Shown piece after piece: positions 1-5,657 of a DNA stretch of 8,436 nt (positions are counted from its first letter, which is position 1; each line of letters begins with the position of its first letter). The stretch is from an uncultured Gemmiger sp. (GTDB lineage: Bacteria > Bacillota > Clostridia > Oscillospirales > Ruminococcaceae): positions 1 through 8,436 of the forward strand of contig CALWNS010000013.1 in the NCBI GenBank assembly GCA_944382805.1. The letters run 5' to 3'. The notes beneath the pieces were generated by a model. The model worked only from the letters and a program-made list of their open reading frames with translations. It did no database searches and was not told where the DNA came from. The translations under genes and the position numbers were made by a program.

Positions 1-2115
1 CTGCTGACCGGCGTGTACCGGGGCGCGGACGCCCCCGAACTTGCCGACCGGCGGGTGACCGTCGCCTGGCAGGAGATCACGGTGCGCAGCGGCGCTTCCG
101 TGACCTTTACCGACCTGCCCGCCGACCTGCTGTCCGCTTACAGCGACCTGCGCCTGACCGCCATGCCGGCGGCCTCCGGCCTGGGGCCGGTGTACACCGG
201 GCGCGAAGCGGACTGGCAGGAGGCGCTGGCCGCGCAGAGCGGCTACGAGTTCTACCGCACGGCGCAGGGCGGCTGGGCCGCCCGCCTGAGCGCGCCCTGG
301 GCCGCGGTGCAGGCCGGCAGCTACGACAGCGCCGTGATCTGCGATGCCGCGCTGGGCTGGACCATCCTGCCCGCGCCCACCGCGCTGGCTGTCTCGGAGC
401 CGGAATTCCGCCAAAACCGGATGTACTATACCTTTACCTGGCAGGGCGAGCCGGGCGCCGACTACGCCTATACGCTCACCGGCAGTGACGGAGCCGACAT
501 TGACCTGAGCGGGGCCGAATACACGGCCGAGGGCGGCCGCTGCAGCCTGACCGTCTGCGCCGACGGCTGGACCTACGGCGAGGTAACGCTCACCGTCGGC
601 CGCCGCGGCCAGGCGGAGGGCGAAATCGGCGCGGCGGCGCAGGCGACCTTTGCGGTGCGCCAGCGCCTGCCCCAGCCGGGCCAGCCCGTGCTGACCATCG
701 CTGATACCAGCCAGCACGCCGACCTGCGCTACAACGTGAGCTGGCCGGCCGTGCAGGCGCCGGAGGGCGTACTGGCCGGCTACGAGCTGTGGGCCGTGCC
801 GCAGGACGGCCAGGCCCGCCTGCTGGCCACCACCACCGCAGCCACCGCCACGGTGGACCTGGAGGAATACGCCGCCCAGACGGTCGAGTTCTATCTGGTG
901 GCCCTGGCCGCCGCGGGCAGCGGCTACGAGCGCAGCCACATCGGCCTGACCACCGCGCTGGCGGTGCCGGAACGCTACGCCGCGCCGACCGTTGCCGCCG
1001 CCGAACTGTTCTATACGCCCGCCGCCGATGCCGACGGCGTGCCGCAGCCCGGCCAGGCCGCGCTGGAAACGCTGCAAAACGGCCTGACCGTGCGCCTGAC
1101 GCTGGCCGAAGGCGCGGACCTGAACGGCAACTACCTGCTGACCGGCTACTTCTTTGACACCGAGGCCGAGGCCCGGGCGGCCATTGCGGCCGACGCCTGG
1201 CCCGAAACGCCGGACTACGGCGGCGCGGGCGGCACGGTGATGACGGCCGAAAACGGCCGGCTGACGCTGACGCTGGCCGACCTGCCGGCCGACTGCGCCG
1301 GCCGCTACCTGGCCGTGCGGCTGCGCGCCGCGCCCATTGCGGGCGTAAGCTCCGCCTGGGCGGCTGCGCCCGATGTGCTGGCGCTGCCGCAGGTGCGCCT
1401 GGCCGCGCCCGCCACGGCGCTGGTCACGGCCGCCGAGGAGCTGGAACTGGAACTGTACCGCAGCCTGGCGCAGCCCCTGCCCGACGACACCGTGACCGCC
1501 AACGTGCCGCTGTACGCGGTGGAATGGCAGGCCGTGCCGCTGGCCGAAGGCTATACGCTGACCTGGGAGGGCCTGGCCGCCGACGGCGAGACCCCCGCCG
1601 CCTATACCGTCACCCTGGCCACCGCGCCCGCGGATCTCGTGGGCGAGGACGGCGTGGTAGAGGTCCCGGCCGGCAGCATTACCGCCGTAACCGCCACACT
1701 GACGCTGGCCGATGGCAGTACATACGCCTACGCCCTGCCGGCCGGTGCGGACGGCCGCTGGGACCTGACCACGGCCCCGGTGTTGGGCGCGGACGGCCGC
1801 CCGCAGACGGACGAGACCGGCGCGCCGGTCCTGCAAACCGCGCCGCTGCGGCTGACCGGCCGCTACCTGACCGAAAACGGCGAAACGATGACCTACCTGT
1901 GGCAGGCCGCGCCGCTGCTTTCGGCCGTGCAGGCCGAGGACGGCAGCCTGGTCTACCGCCTGCTGCTGCCGGATAACGCCGGCCGCATCGGCACGCTGGA
2001 ACAAAACCTGCACGAAAGCACCGCCCGCGTGACCGTGACGGCGCTGGGCCGGGCGCAGACCGCCACCCTGGATTCGCTGCCCGCCACCCAGCCGGTACAC
2101 GCGCCGGCCGGCTGA
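1..2115 (+). CDS. Large secreted fibronectin-III-like surface protein, C-terminal part (5' end outside window)
   Basis: The frame is open from the first base and ends at TGA 2113-2115, so this is the last 704 residues of a longer protein. The GTG at 13 is only an internal valine codon. The chain is rich in Thr, Val, Tyr, Ala and Gly and reads as serial beta-sandwich modules, each opening with a proline-rich linker. Approximate modules (window residue numbers) are 124-217, 223-320, 327-455 and 500-704. Patterns such as YNVSWPAVQ...GYELWAV and YAVEWQAV...GYTLTWEG are typical of fibronectin type III-like folds. I see no membrane helix, no catalytic motif and no sortase signal with a hydrophobic tail at the C terminus. 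I find no lysine in the 704 residues. It sits 41 nt upstream of three prepilin-like genes, so a role as pilus-tip adhesin or secreted partner of that filament is inferred. The fold is moderately sure; the function is unknown. Confidence 0.75.
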   Translation: MLTGVYRGADAPELADRRVTVAWQEITVRSGASVTFTDLPADLLSAYSDLRLTAMPAASGLGPVYTGREADWQEALAAQSGYEFYRTAQGGWAARLSAPWAAVQAGSYDSAVICDAALGWTILPAPTALAVSEPEFRQNRMYYTFTWQGEPGADYAYTLTGSDGADIDLSGAEYTAEGGRCSLTVCADGWTYGEVTLTVGRRGQAEGEIGAAAQATFAVRQRLPQPGQPVLTIADTSQHADLRYNVSWPAVQAPEGVLAGYELWAVPQDGQARLLATTTAATATVDLEEYAAQTVEFYLVALAAAGSGYERSHIGLTTALAVPERYAAPTVAAAELFYTPAADADGVPQPGQAALETLQNGLTVRLTLAEGADLNGNYLLTGYFFDTEAEARAAIAADAWPETPDYGGAGGTVMTAENGRLTLTLADLPADCAGRYLAVRLRAAPIAGVSSAWAAAPDVLALPQVRLAAPATALVTAAEELELELYRSLAQPLPDDTVTANVPLYAVEWQAVPLAEGYTLTWEGLAADGETPAAYTVTLATAPADLVGEDGVVEVPAGSITAVTATLTLADGSTYAYALPAGADGRWDLTTAPVLGADGRPQTDETGAPVLQTAPLRLTGRYLTENGETMTYLWQAAPLLSAVQAEDGSLVYRLLLPDNAGRIGTLEQNLHESTARVTVTALGRAQTATLDSLPATQPVHAPAG

Positions 2116-2140
2116 CGCGCGGCAAAAACACAACACCCGG

Positions 2141-2148
2141 AAAGGAGG
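2141..2148 (+). promoter_or_regulatory. Ribosome binding site of the PilX/GspK-like gene
   Basis: AAAGGAGG lies 8 nt before ATG 2157. It is a near-perfect anti-Shine-Dalgarno match and fixes the start. The 41-nt gap after the preceding stop shows no terminator or clear promoter, which suggests co-transcription with the upstream surface-protein gene. Confidence 0.85.
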
Positions 2149-2156
2149 GAACGGCG

Positions 2157-2918
2157 ATGCAACGCCCTGCCACCGTGCTGCGCAGCCAAAGCGGCGCCGC
2201 CATGATCGTGGCGCTGTGCCTGGGGGCCGTGCTGATGGCGCTTTCGGCCGCGCTGCTGTATGCGGCTTCGCAGCTGGGGGCTTCGGCCGCGCAGCTGCTG
2301 CCGCAGGAACAGGCCTACCAGCTGGCGCGCACCTTCTCCGACCGGCTGGACGCCGACCTGTGTGCCGAGGAGCCGACCTCCGTCCAGACCTTTTTGAGCG
2401 AGAGCTTTTTGCAGGACCAGTACGCCGATGGGCTGGACTATGCCTTTACCGCGGCTGACTCGGCGCCGCAGGACGACTACGGCCAGCTGCGCGTGACCCT
2501 GCGGCGGCAGCTGATCGCCGCGGAAAACGAGCGCAGCTGGTACCCGGAGGAGGGCTACACGGCGGAAACGCTGACCAACCAGATGGACACCTTCCAGCAC
2601 CCGGCCAGCGATTTTGCCGATTACCGCATCGATGTGACCGTGACGGCCGTGACCGGCGACGCCGAATTTTCTTATACGCAGCGCTACGAGCGGCAGGCCG
2701 GCTTCCGCGTGATCTATACGCTGGGCGGGCAGGACTATTACCGCAAAGCGGAAACGCTGCAATTTTACCCGCTTACCGACCCGGAACTGGCCGGCCCGGC
2801 CGCGCTGACGCTGGAGGAGGACGACCTGCCCGGCCTGGGGCGCATCACGGCCCGCTATGACCTGGAACACCCGGTGGGCGAGAGCCGCTACCGCAACCTG
2901 ATCGAAAGGGGGAACTGA
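2157..2918 (+). CDS. Prepilin-like protein, PilX/GspK type (minor pseudopilin)
   Basis: This 253-residue protein starts with a short basic leader ending in Gly13 (LRSQSG). A hydrophobic helix follows at about residues 14-37 (AAMIVALCLGAVLMALSAAL...), and then a soluble, acidic and aromatic domain. The layout is that of a type III (prepilin peptidase) signal, with cleavage expected after Gly13. Mature position +5 is Val18 instead of the usual Glu. The MIVAL...L pattern recalls PilX and GspK N termini, and GspK-type tip subunits are known to lack Glu5. The body (about 38-253) has many Tyr, Asp and Glu residues and a single lysine; I recognise no enzyme motif. The gene follows the large surface protein and ends 1 nt before the next prepilin-like gene. 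An integral membrane protein of unknown function is the alternative. Prepilin-like is likely; the exact subtype is inferred. Confidence 0.72.
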   Translation: MQRPATVLRSQSGAAMIVALCLGAVLMALSAALLYAASQLGASAAQLLPQEQAYQLARTFSDRLDADLCAEEPTSVQTFLSESFLQDQYADGLDYAFTAADSAPQDDYGQLRVTLRRQLIAAENERSWYPEEGYTAETLTNQMDTFQHPASDFADYRIDVTVTAVTGDAEFSYTQRYERQAGFRVIYTLGGQDYYRKAETLQFYPLTDPELAGPAALTLEEDDLPGLGRITARYDLEHPVGESRYRNLIERGN

Positions 2919-2919
2919 G

Positions 2920-3297
2920 ATGCTGCACCGCTGCCGCGCCATCCTGCGCAGCCGCCGCGGCGAGACACTGGTGGAAGTGCTGGTGGCCTTCGTTTTGCTG
3001 CTGCTGTTCATCTCGGCGTTCGGGGCGTCGCTGCGGGCCTCCGGCCTGCTGCAGCGCCGGGCCGCCGCCAGCCGCGCCGCCGCCGTTGCCCTGACCGAAC
3101 AGCTGCGCCCCGCCACCGGCGGGCAGCCGGCGGCCGCCGCGGACGGCAGCGCCAACTACACCTTCCGCAGCGAGGCCGGCTACACCGCCTTTACGGTGGA
3201 AAGGGTGGAGCGCCAGACCGTCACCGTCGGGGACGGCGCGGCGAGCTATACCTTCCGCCAGTTCGCCGCCCCCGCCGGGGAGGAGGACGCGCCATGA
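2920..3297 (+). CDS. Prepilin-type N-terminal cleavage/methylation protein, PilV/GspI-like
   Basis: This 125-residue protein has a textbook type IV prepilin N terminus. A basic leader ends in Arg-Arg-Gly14, then ETLVEVLVAF and a hydrophobic stretch to about residue 36. Glu19 is the conserved +5 glutamate, and cleavage and methylation are expected at Gly14/Glu15. The EVLVAF motif and small size match GspI/PilV minor pilins. The remaining roughly 90 residues form a short Ala-rich helix and a Tyr/Phe/Thr-rich beta segment with no lysine. ATG 2920 is preceded by GAAAGGGGG at 2904-2912, inside the end of the previous gene. The stop overlaps the next start as ATGA, so translation of the prepilin-like genes is probably coupled. 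The prepilin family is confident; assignment to GspI/PilV is inferred from motif, length and gene order. Confidence 0.85.
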   Translation: MLHRCRAILRSRRGETLVEVLVAFVLLLLFISAFGASLRASGLLQRRAAASRAAAVALTEQLRPATGGQPAAAADGSANYTFRSEAGYTAFTVERVERQTVTVGDGAASYTFRQFAAPAGEEDAP

Positions 3298-4130
3298 AAA
3301 TACCGCCCGCTCTGCTGCGCAGCCGGCGCGGGGCCACGCTGGTCGAACTGACGGTCTGCCTGGCGCTGCTGGGGCTGTTCAGCGTGGCCGCCGTGGCGCT
3401 TGTGCGCCCCTTTGCCGAACAGTTCACCCGCCTGCAGCGGCTTTCCCGCGCGCAGATGATCGCCGACACGATCGTGGAGGAGCTGCGCGCCGACCTGCTG
3501 TATGCCGAAGGCACGCTGCGCCTGGCCGACGCCGCCGCGGACGGCGGCGACCCCGCCGGGGTGTTCGGGCCTTCCGGCTCGCAGCAGGCAGAAGGCTACG
3601 GCCAGGGCACGACCGGTTCGGCGGTCGAGTGCATGACCTCCGGCAACTTTTACCTGCTGCTGGACGCCGGCGCCGTGCCCGAAACCGTTGTGCTGCGCGA
3701 ATACGAACAGCCGGACGGCACGCTGGCGCAGGAGCGCATCACCTGGCCGGCCCGCAGCGCCGGCACGCTGCACAAGCGCTACTACAGCGCCGCTTCGGCC
3801 GCCGAAAACGCCGGCCAGGCCTACACCTATACCTACCGCCAAAGCGGCGAGGGCGGGCCGTACTACACGGCCTACGGCTATGCCGACGCCTACGCCGATG
3901 CGTTTTACATGGGCGACGCCGTGGCGCTGCAGTTCACCGTGCAGGGGTTCGAGACCGATGCGCAGGGCCGCGTGCGGGTGACCTCGCTTGCCGCCGAAGT
4001 TTCCGTGCGCCGGGCCGACAGCGGCCAGCTGCTGTATACCCGCCGCGCCGTTTTGGATCTGCCCAACCGCCCCGTCCTGCTGCAGGACCCCGGCGACACG
4101 CCGGGGCGGGACGGCAGCGCCGCCCCGTAA
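3294..4130 (+). CDS. Prepilin-type N-terminal cleavage/methylation protein, PilW/GspJ-like
   Basis: The 278-residue product begins with a basic leader ending in Arg-Arg-Gly13, followed by ATLVELTVCLALLGLF and a hydrophobic helix to about residue 37. Glu18 is the +5 glutamate, so prepilin peptidase cleavage after Gly13 is expected. A helical stretch (about 40-65, ending DTIVEELRADLLY) continues the pilin stalk. The soluble domain that follows contains a Gly/Ser/Gln-rich loop near 85-110 and a Tyr-rich segment around 165-205 (AYTYTYRQSG, YGYADAYADAFY). Length and position after the PilV/GspI-like gene fit PilW/GspJ. The start codon shares ATGA with the stop of the previous gene. Only two lysines are present. 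The Pro/Asp/Gly-rich tail ends at TAA 4128-4130. The family call is strong; the partner system (type IV pilus, competence-type filament or secretion pseudopilus) cannot be decided here. Confidence 0.82.
   Translation: MKIPPALLRSRRGATLVELTVCLALLGLFSVAAVALVRPFAEQFTRLQRLSRAQMIADTIVEELRADLLYAEGTLRLADAAADGGDPAGVFGPSGSQQAEGYGQGTTGSAVECMTSGNFYLLLDAGAVPETVVLREYEQPDGTLAQERITWPARSAGTLHKRYYSAASAAENAGQAYTYTYRQSGEGGPYYTAYGYADAYADAFYMGDAVALQFTVQGFETDAQGRVRVTSLAAEVSVRRADSGQLLYTRRAVLDLPNRPVLLQDPGDTPGRDGSAAP
4088..4126 (+). other. Two mutually exclusive GC-rich hairpins at the end of the pilin operon
   Basis: CCCCGGCG (4088-4095) pairs perfectly with CGCCGGGG (4099-4106) around an ACA triloop. GGGGCGG (4103-4109) can instead pair with CCGCCCC (4120-4126). 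Both lie in the last codons of the PilW/GspJ-like gene. There is no adjacent T tract, since the nearest is CTTTTTCT at 4151-4158, so this is not a classical terminator. In such GC-rich DNA the pairing may be chance. Confidence 0.3.
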
Positions 4131-4174
4131 CGCTTGCATGAAACCGTCCGCTTTTTCTGTAAAGGAGGTCCGCT

Positions 4175-5359
4175 ATGTCGCAGCAACCTTGTATCGAAGT
4201 CCGCATGATGGGGGATTTTTCCATCACCCGGGAGGGCCGCCCCCTGCTGCAGGCGCTGGGGCAGGACAGCAAGCCGCTGCAGCTGCTGCAATACCTGATG
4301 CTCCACGGCGAGCGCACCGTCACGCACGAGGAGCTGATCTCGCATTTCTGGAGCGGCGACGCCGATGCCGAAACTTCGCTGCGCGCCGTGATGCACCGCC
4401 TGCGGCGCGTGGCCGCGCAGGAGGAATGCGGGCTGGAAAACTGGATCGCCACCACCCGCGGCTGCTATGCCTGGAACGCCGGGGACACCTGCCGCATCGA
4501 TGCGTGCGAACTGGAACGCCTGGCCGCCCTGGCAGCCCAGGAGGAAAACGCCGATGCGCGCGACGGGCAGGAGCAGGAGATCGTGCGGCTGTACCGCGGC
4601 CGCCTGCTGCCCGGCCTGACCGGCGAACCCTGGGTGGAGCGGCGGCAGCTTTCGCTGCGCACGCAGTACAAAGCCGCGCTGTACCACCAGATCGACCGCA
4701 GCAAAGAAAAAGAGGACCCCGCGGCGGTCGAAGCGCTGTGCCGCGGCGGCCTGCAGCTGGACCCGACCGACGAACGCCTGTATATGGAAAGCATCCTGGC
4801 GCTGCAGGCGCTGGGCCTCCGCCAGCAGGCCCAGGAACTGGCCGCCCAGGCCAGCGAGCGCGGCTGCCTGTACACCGACGGCCGCAACCCCGCCGCCATC
4901 GAGAGCAGCTACTGCCGGATGCGCCAGGCCGAAAGCGGCACTTTCCGCGACCTGGAACACACGGCGGACGCCATCACCCAGGGCGCGGCGGGCAGCGGGG
5001 CCTACATTTGCGGCTACGATACGTTTTTGTCCATCAGCCGCGTGCAGCTGCGCACCAGCATCCGCTACAACCAGCCGCTGTTTTTGGCCATCATCCGCCT
5101 GATCCCGCCGGCGGCCCGCCCGGCCGCCGGGCGCACCGCGGCGGTCATGCAGGTGCTGGAGGGGGTGCTCACGCGAACCCTGCGCAGCAGCGACGTGGCC
5201 GCGCGCTACGACGAAAACAGCTTTGTCCTGCTGCTGAAAGGCACCGAGGACAAGGGCAACAGCCCCATGGAGCGCATCCGCAGCGCCTTTTACCGCACCC
5301 CGGCGCACGACGGCTACCTGCTGACCTACCGCCTGCGCACCCCGCGCACCAAGCTGTAA
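4175..5359 (+). CDS. SARP/BTAD-family transcriptional regulator with degenerate GGDEF-like C-terminal domain
   Basis: This is a 394-residue protein with three apparent parts. Residues ~8-104 look like an OmpR-type winged helix (EVRMMGDFSITREGRPL ... LISHFWSGDADAETSLRAVMHRLRR), the DNA-binding form found in SARP regulators. Residues ~109-232 match the bacterial transcriptional activator (BTAD) helical repeat domain, including LYRGRLLPGL, EPWVERR and LQLDPTDERLYMESILAL. Residues ~272-394 resemble a GGDEF fold: TLRSSDVAARY then DENSF (346-350) and VLLLKGT replace the usual R-x-D-x-x-x-R-Y-GGDEF-x-x-LLPGT. The metal-binding and active-site residues are gone, so no diguanylate cyclase activity is expected; ligand sensing or dimerisation is inferred. 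ATG 4175 has AAAGGAGGT at 4161-4169. The gene starts 44 nt after the last pilin gene with no clear terminator between. It may regulate the pilin operon, but its targets are unknown. Confidence 0.85.
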   Translation: MSQQPCIEVRMMGDFSITREGRPLLQALGQDSKPLQLLQYLMLHGERTVTHEELISHFWSGDADAETSLRAVMHRLRRVAAQEECGLENWIATTRGCYAWNAGDTCRIDACELERLAALAAQEENADARDGQEQEIVRLYRGRLLPGLTGEPWVERRQLSLRTQYKAALYHQIDRSKEKEDPAAVEALCRGGLQLDPTDERLYMESILALQALGLRQQAQELAAQASERGCLYTDGRNPAAIESSYCRMRQAESGTFRDLEHTADAITQGAAGSGAYICGYDTFLSISRVQLRTSIRYNQPLFLAIIRLIPPAARPAAGRTAAVMQVLEGVLTRTLRSSDVAARYDENSFVLLLKGTEDKGNSPMERIRSAFYRTPAHDGYLLTYRLRTPRTKL

Positions 5360-5413
5360 AGCGCGCGGCAAAAAAACAAACGCTGCTGCGCGGTTCGGCC
5401 GGCAGACACCAAC

Positions 5414-5437
5414 TTTTTTGCAAAATACGCAAAAAAA
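5414..5437 (+). promoter_or_regulatory. UP-element-like A/T tracts upstream of the tRNA promoter
   Basis: A run of six T (5414-5419) and a run of seven A (5431-5437) lie just upstream of the -35 box. They fall at roughly -62 to -57 and -45 to -39 relative to a start near 5476. This is where UP elements contact the RNA polymerase alpha subunits, and the block stands out against GC-rich surroundings. TTTTTTGC/GCAAAAAA is also an 8-bp inverted repeat, but too A/T-rich to be a good terminator stem. The 123-nt gap 5360-5482 holds nothing else I can support. Confidence 0.5.
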
Positions 5438-5440
5438 CGC

Positions 5441-5469
5441 TTGACAACCCCGGCCCCCGGTGCTATTAT
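5441..5469 (+). promoter_or_regulatory. Housekeeping (sigma-70/sigma-A type) promoter of tRNA-Arg
   Basis: TTGACA (5441-5446) is a perfect -35 box. After a 17-nt spacer comes TATTAT (5464-5469), preceded by TG one base upstream (5461-5462), giving an extended -10. Transcription should start near 5476, leaving a leader of only a few bases before the tRNA at 5483. It is the best promoter in the window. Confidence 0.9.
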
Positions 5470-5482
5470 ATTACTTGCACCT

Positions 5483-5559
5483 GCGCCGGTAGCTCAGCTG
5501 GATAGAGTGTCTGACTACGAATCAGAAGGTCGGGAGTTCGAGTCTCTTCCGGCGCACCA
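5483..5559 (+). tRNA. tRNA-Arg (anticodon ACG)
   Basis: The 77-nt sequence folds as a complete cloverleaf. The acceptor stem GCGCCGG/CCGGCGC is perfect. The D arm is GCTC with a 9-nt AGCTGGATA loop and GAGT. The anticodon stem is TCTGA/TCAGA with loop CTACGAA, so the anticodon is ACG. The variable loop is AGGTC. The T arm GGGAG-TTCGAGT-CTCTT contains two G-U pairs. Discriminator A (5556) and an encoded CCA (5557-5559) complete the molecule. ACG is expected to be edited to ICG by TadA and to read CGU, CGC and CGA; CGC is very common in the neighbouring genes. It has its own promoter and terminator. Confidence 0.97.
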
Positions 5560-5603
5560 AAACAGACGGCAGAACACAGCTTCTGCCGTCTGTTTTATTT
5601 TTT
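5560..5603 (+). terminator. Intrinsic terminator of tRNA-Arg
   Basis: ACAGACGGCAGAA (5562-5574) pairs perfectly with TTCTGCCGTCTGT (5581-5593) around the 6-nt loop CACAGC. The T-rich run TTTTATTTTTT (5593-5603) follows. The hairpin begins almost directly after the tRNA CCA end at 5559, so very little 3' trailer is left to process. Confidence 0.93.
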
Positions 5604-5643
5604 GTATCGCGTCCCACACGGCTGACCGTTATGACCCGTTATA

Positions 5644-5650
5644 AAAGGAG
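5644..5650 (+). promoter_or_regulatory. Ribosome binding site deciding the start of the cysteine desulfidase gene
   Basis: AAAGGAG lies 7 nt before ATG 5658. An in-frame ATG at 5631 would add nine residues (MTRYKRRAL), but this Shine-Dalgarno sequence would then be inside the coding region and no equivalent site precedes 5631. The start is therefore placed at 5658. Confidence 0.85.
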
Positions 5651-5657
5651 AGCCCTT

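Noticed and set aside
2080..2112. LPATQP near the C terminus of the large surface protein as a sortase signal
   Set aside because: The motif has Q instead of G, and the protein ends 7 residues later without a hydrophobic segment or basic tail, so it cannot work as a standard LPXTG anchor.
1953..3155. 400-codon open frame on the - strand across the first prepilin-like genes
   Set aside because: It lies antisense to genes with clear ribosome binding sites and pilin motifs, and has no family signature.
3905..5371. 488-codon open frame on the - strand across the SARP regulator
   Set aside because: Its composition (Gln/His/Ala/Gly-rich, low complexity) and position opposite a conserved three-domain regulator mark it as a shadow frame.
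5414..5436. TTTTTTGC...GCAAAAAA as a terminator of the regulator gene
   Set aside because: The stem is almost all A-T with only two G-C pairs and has no following T tract. It abuts the -35 box, so an UP-element-like role is more plausible.
3988..5505. 505-codon + strand frame overlapping the regulator and the tRNA promoter
   Set aside because: It is out of frame with the regulator, Arg/Pro/Gly-rich, and runs into the tRNA gene. The regulator frame has the domains and the ribosome binding site.
5441..5644. 67-codon + strand frame across the tRNA
   Set aside because: It is formed by translating the promoter, tRNA-Arg and terminator, and has no ribosome binding site.
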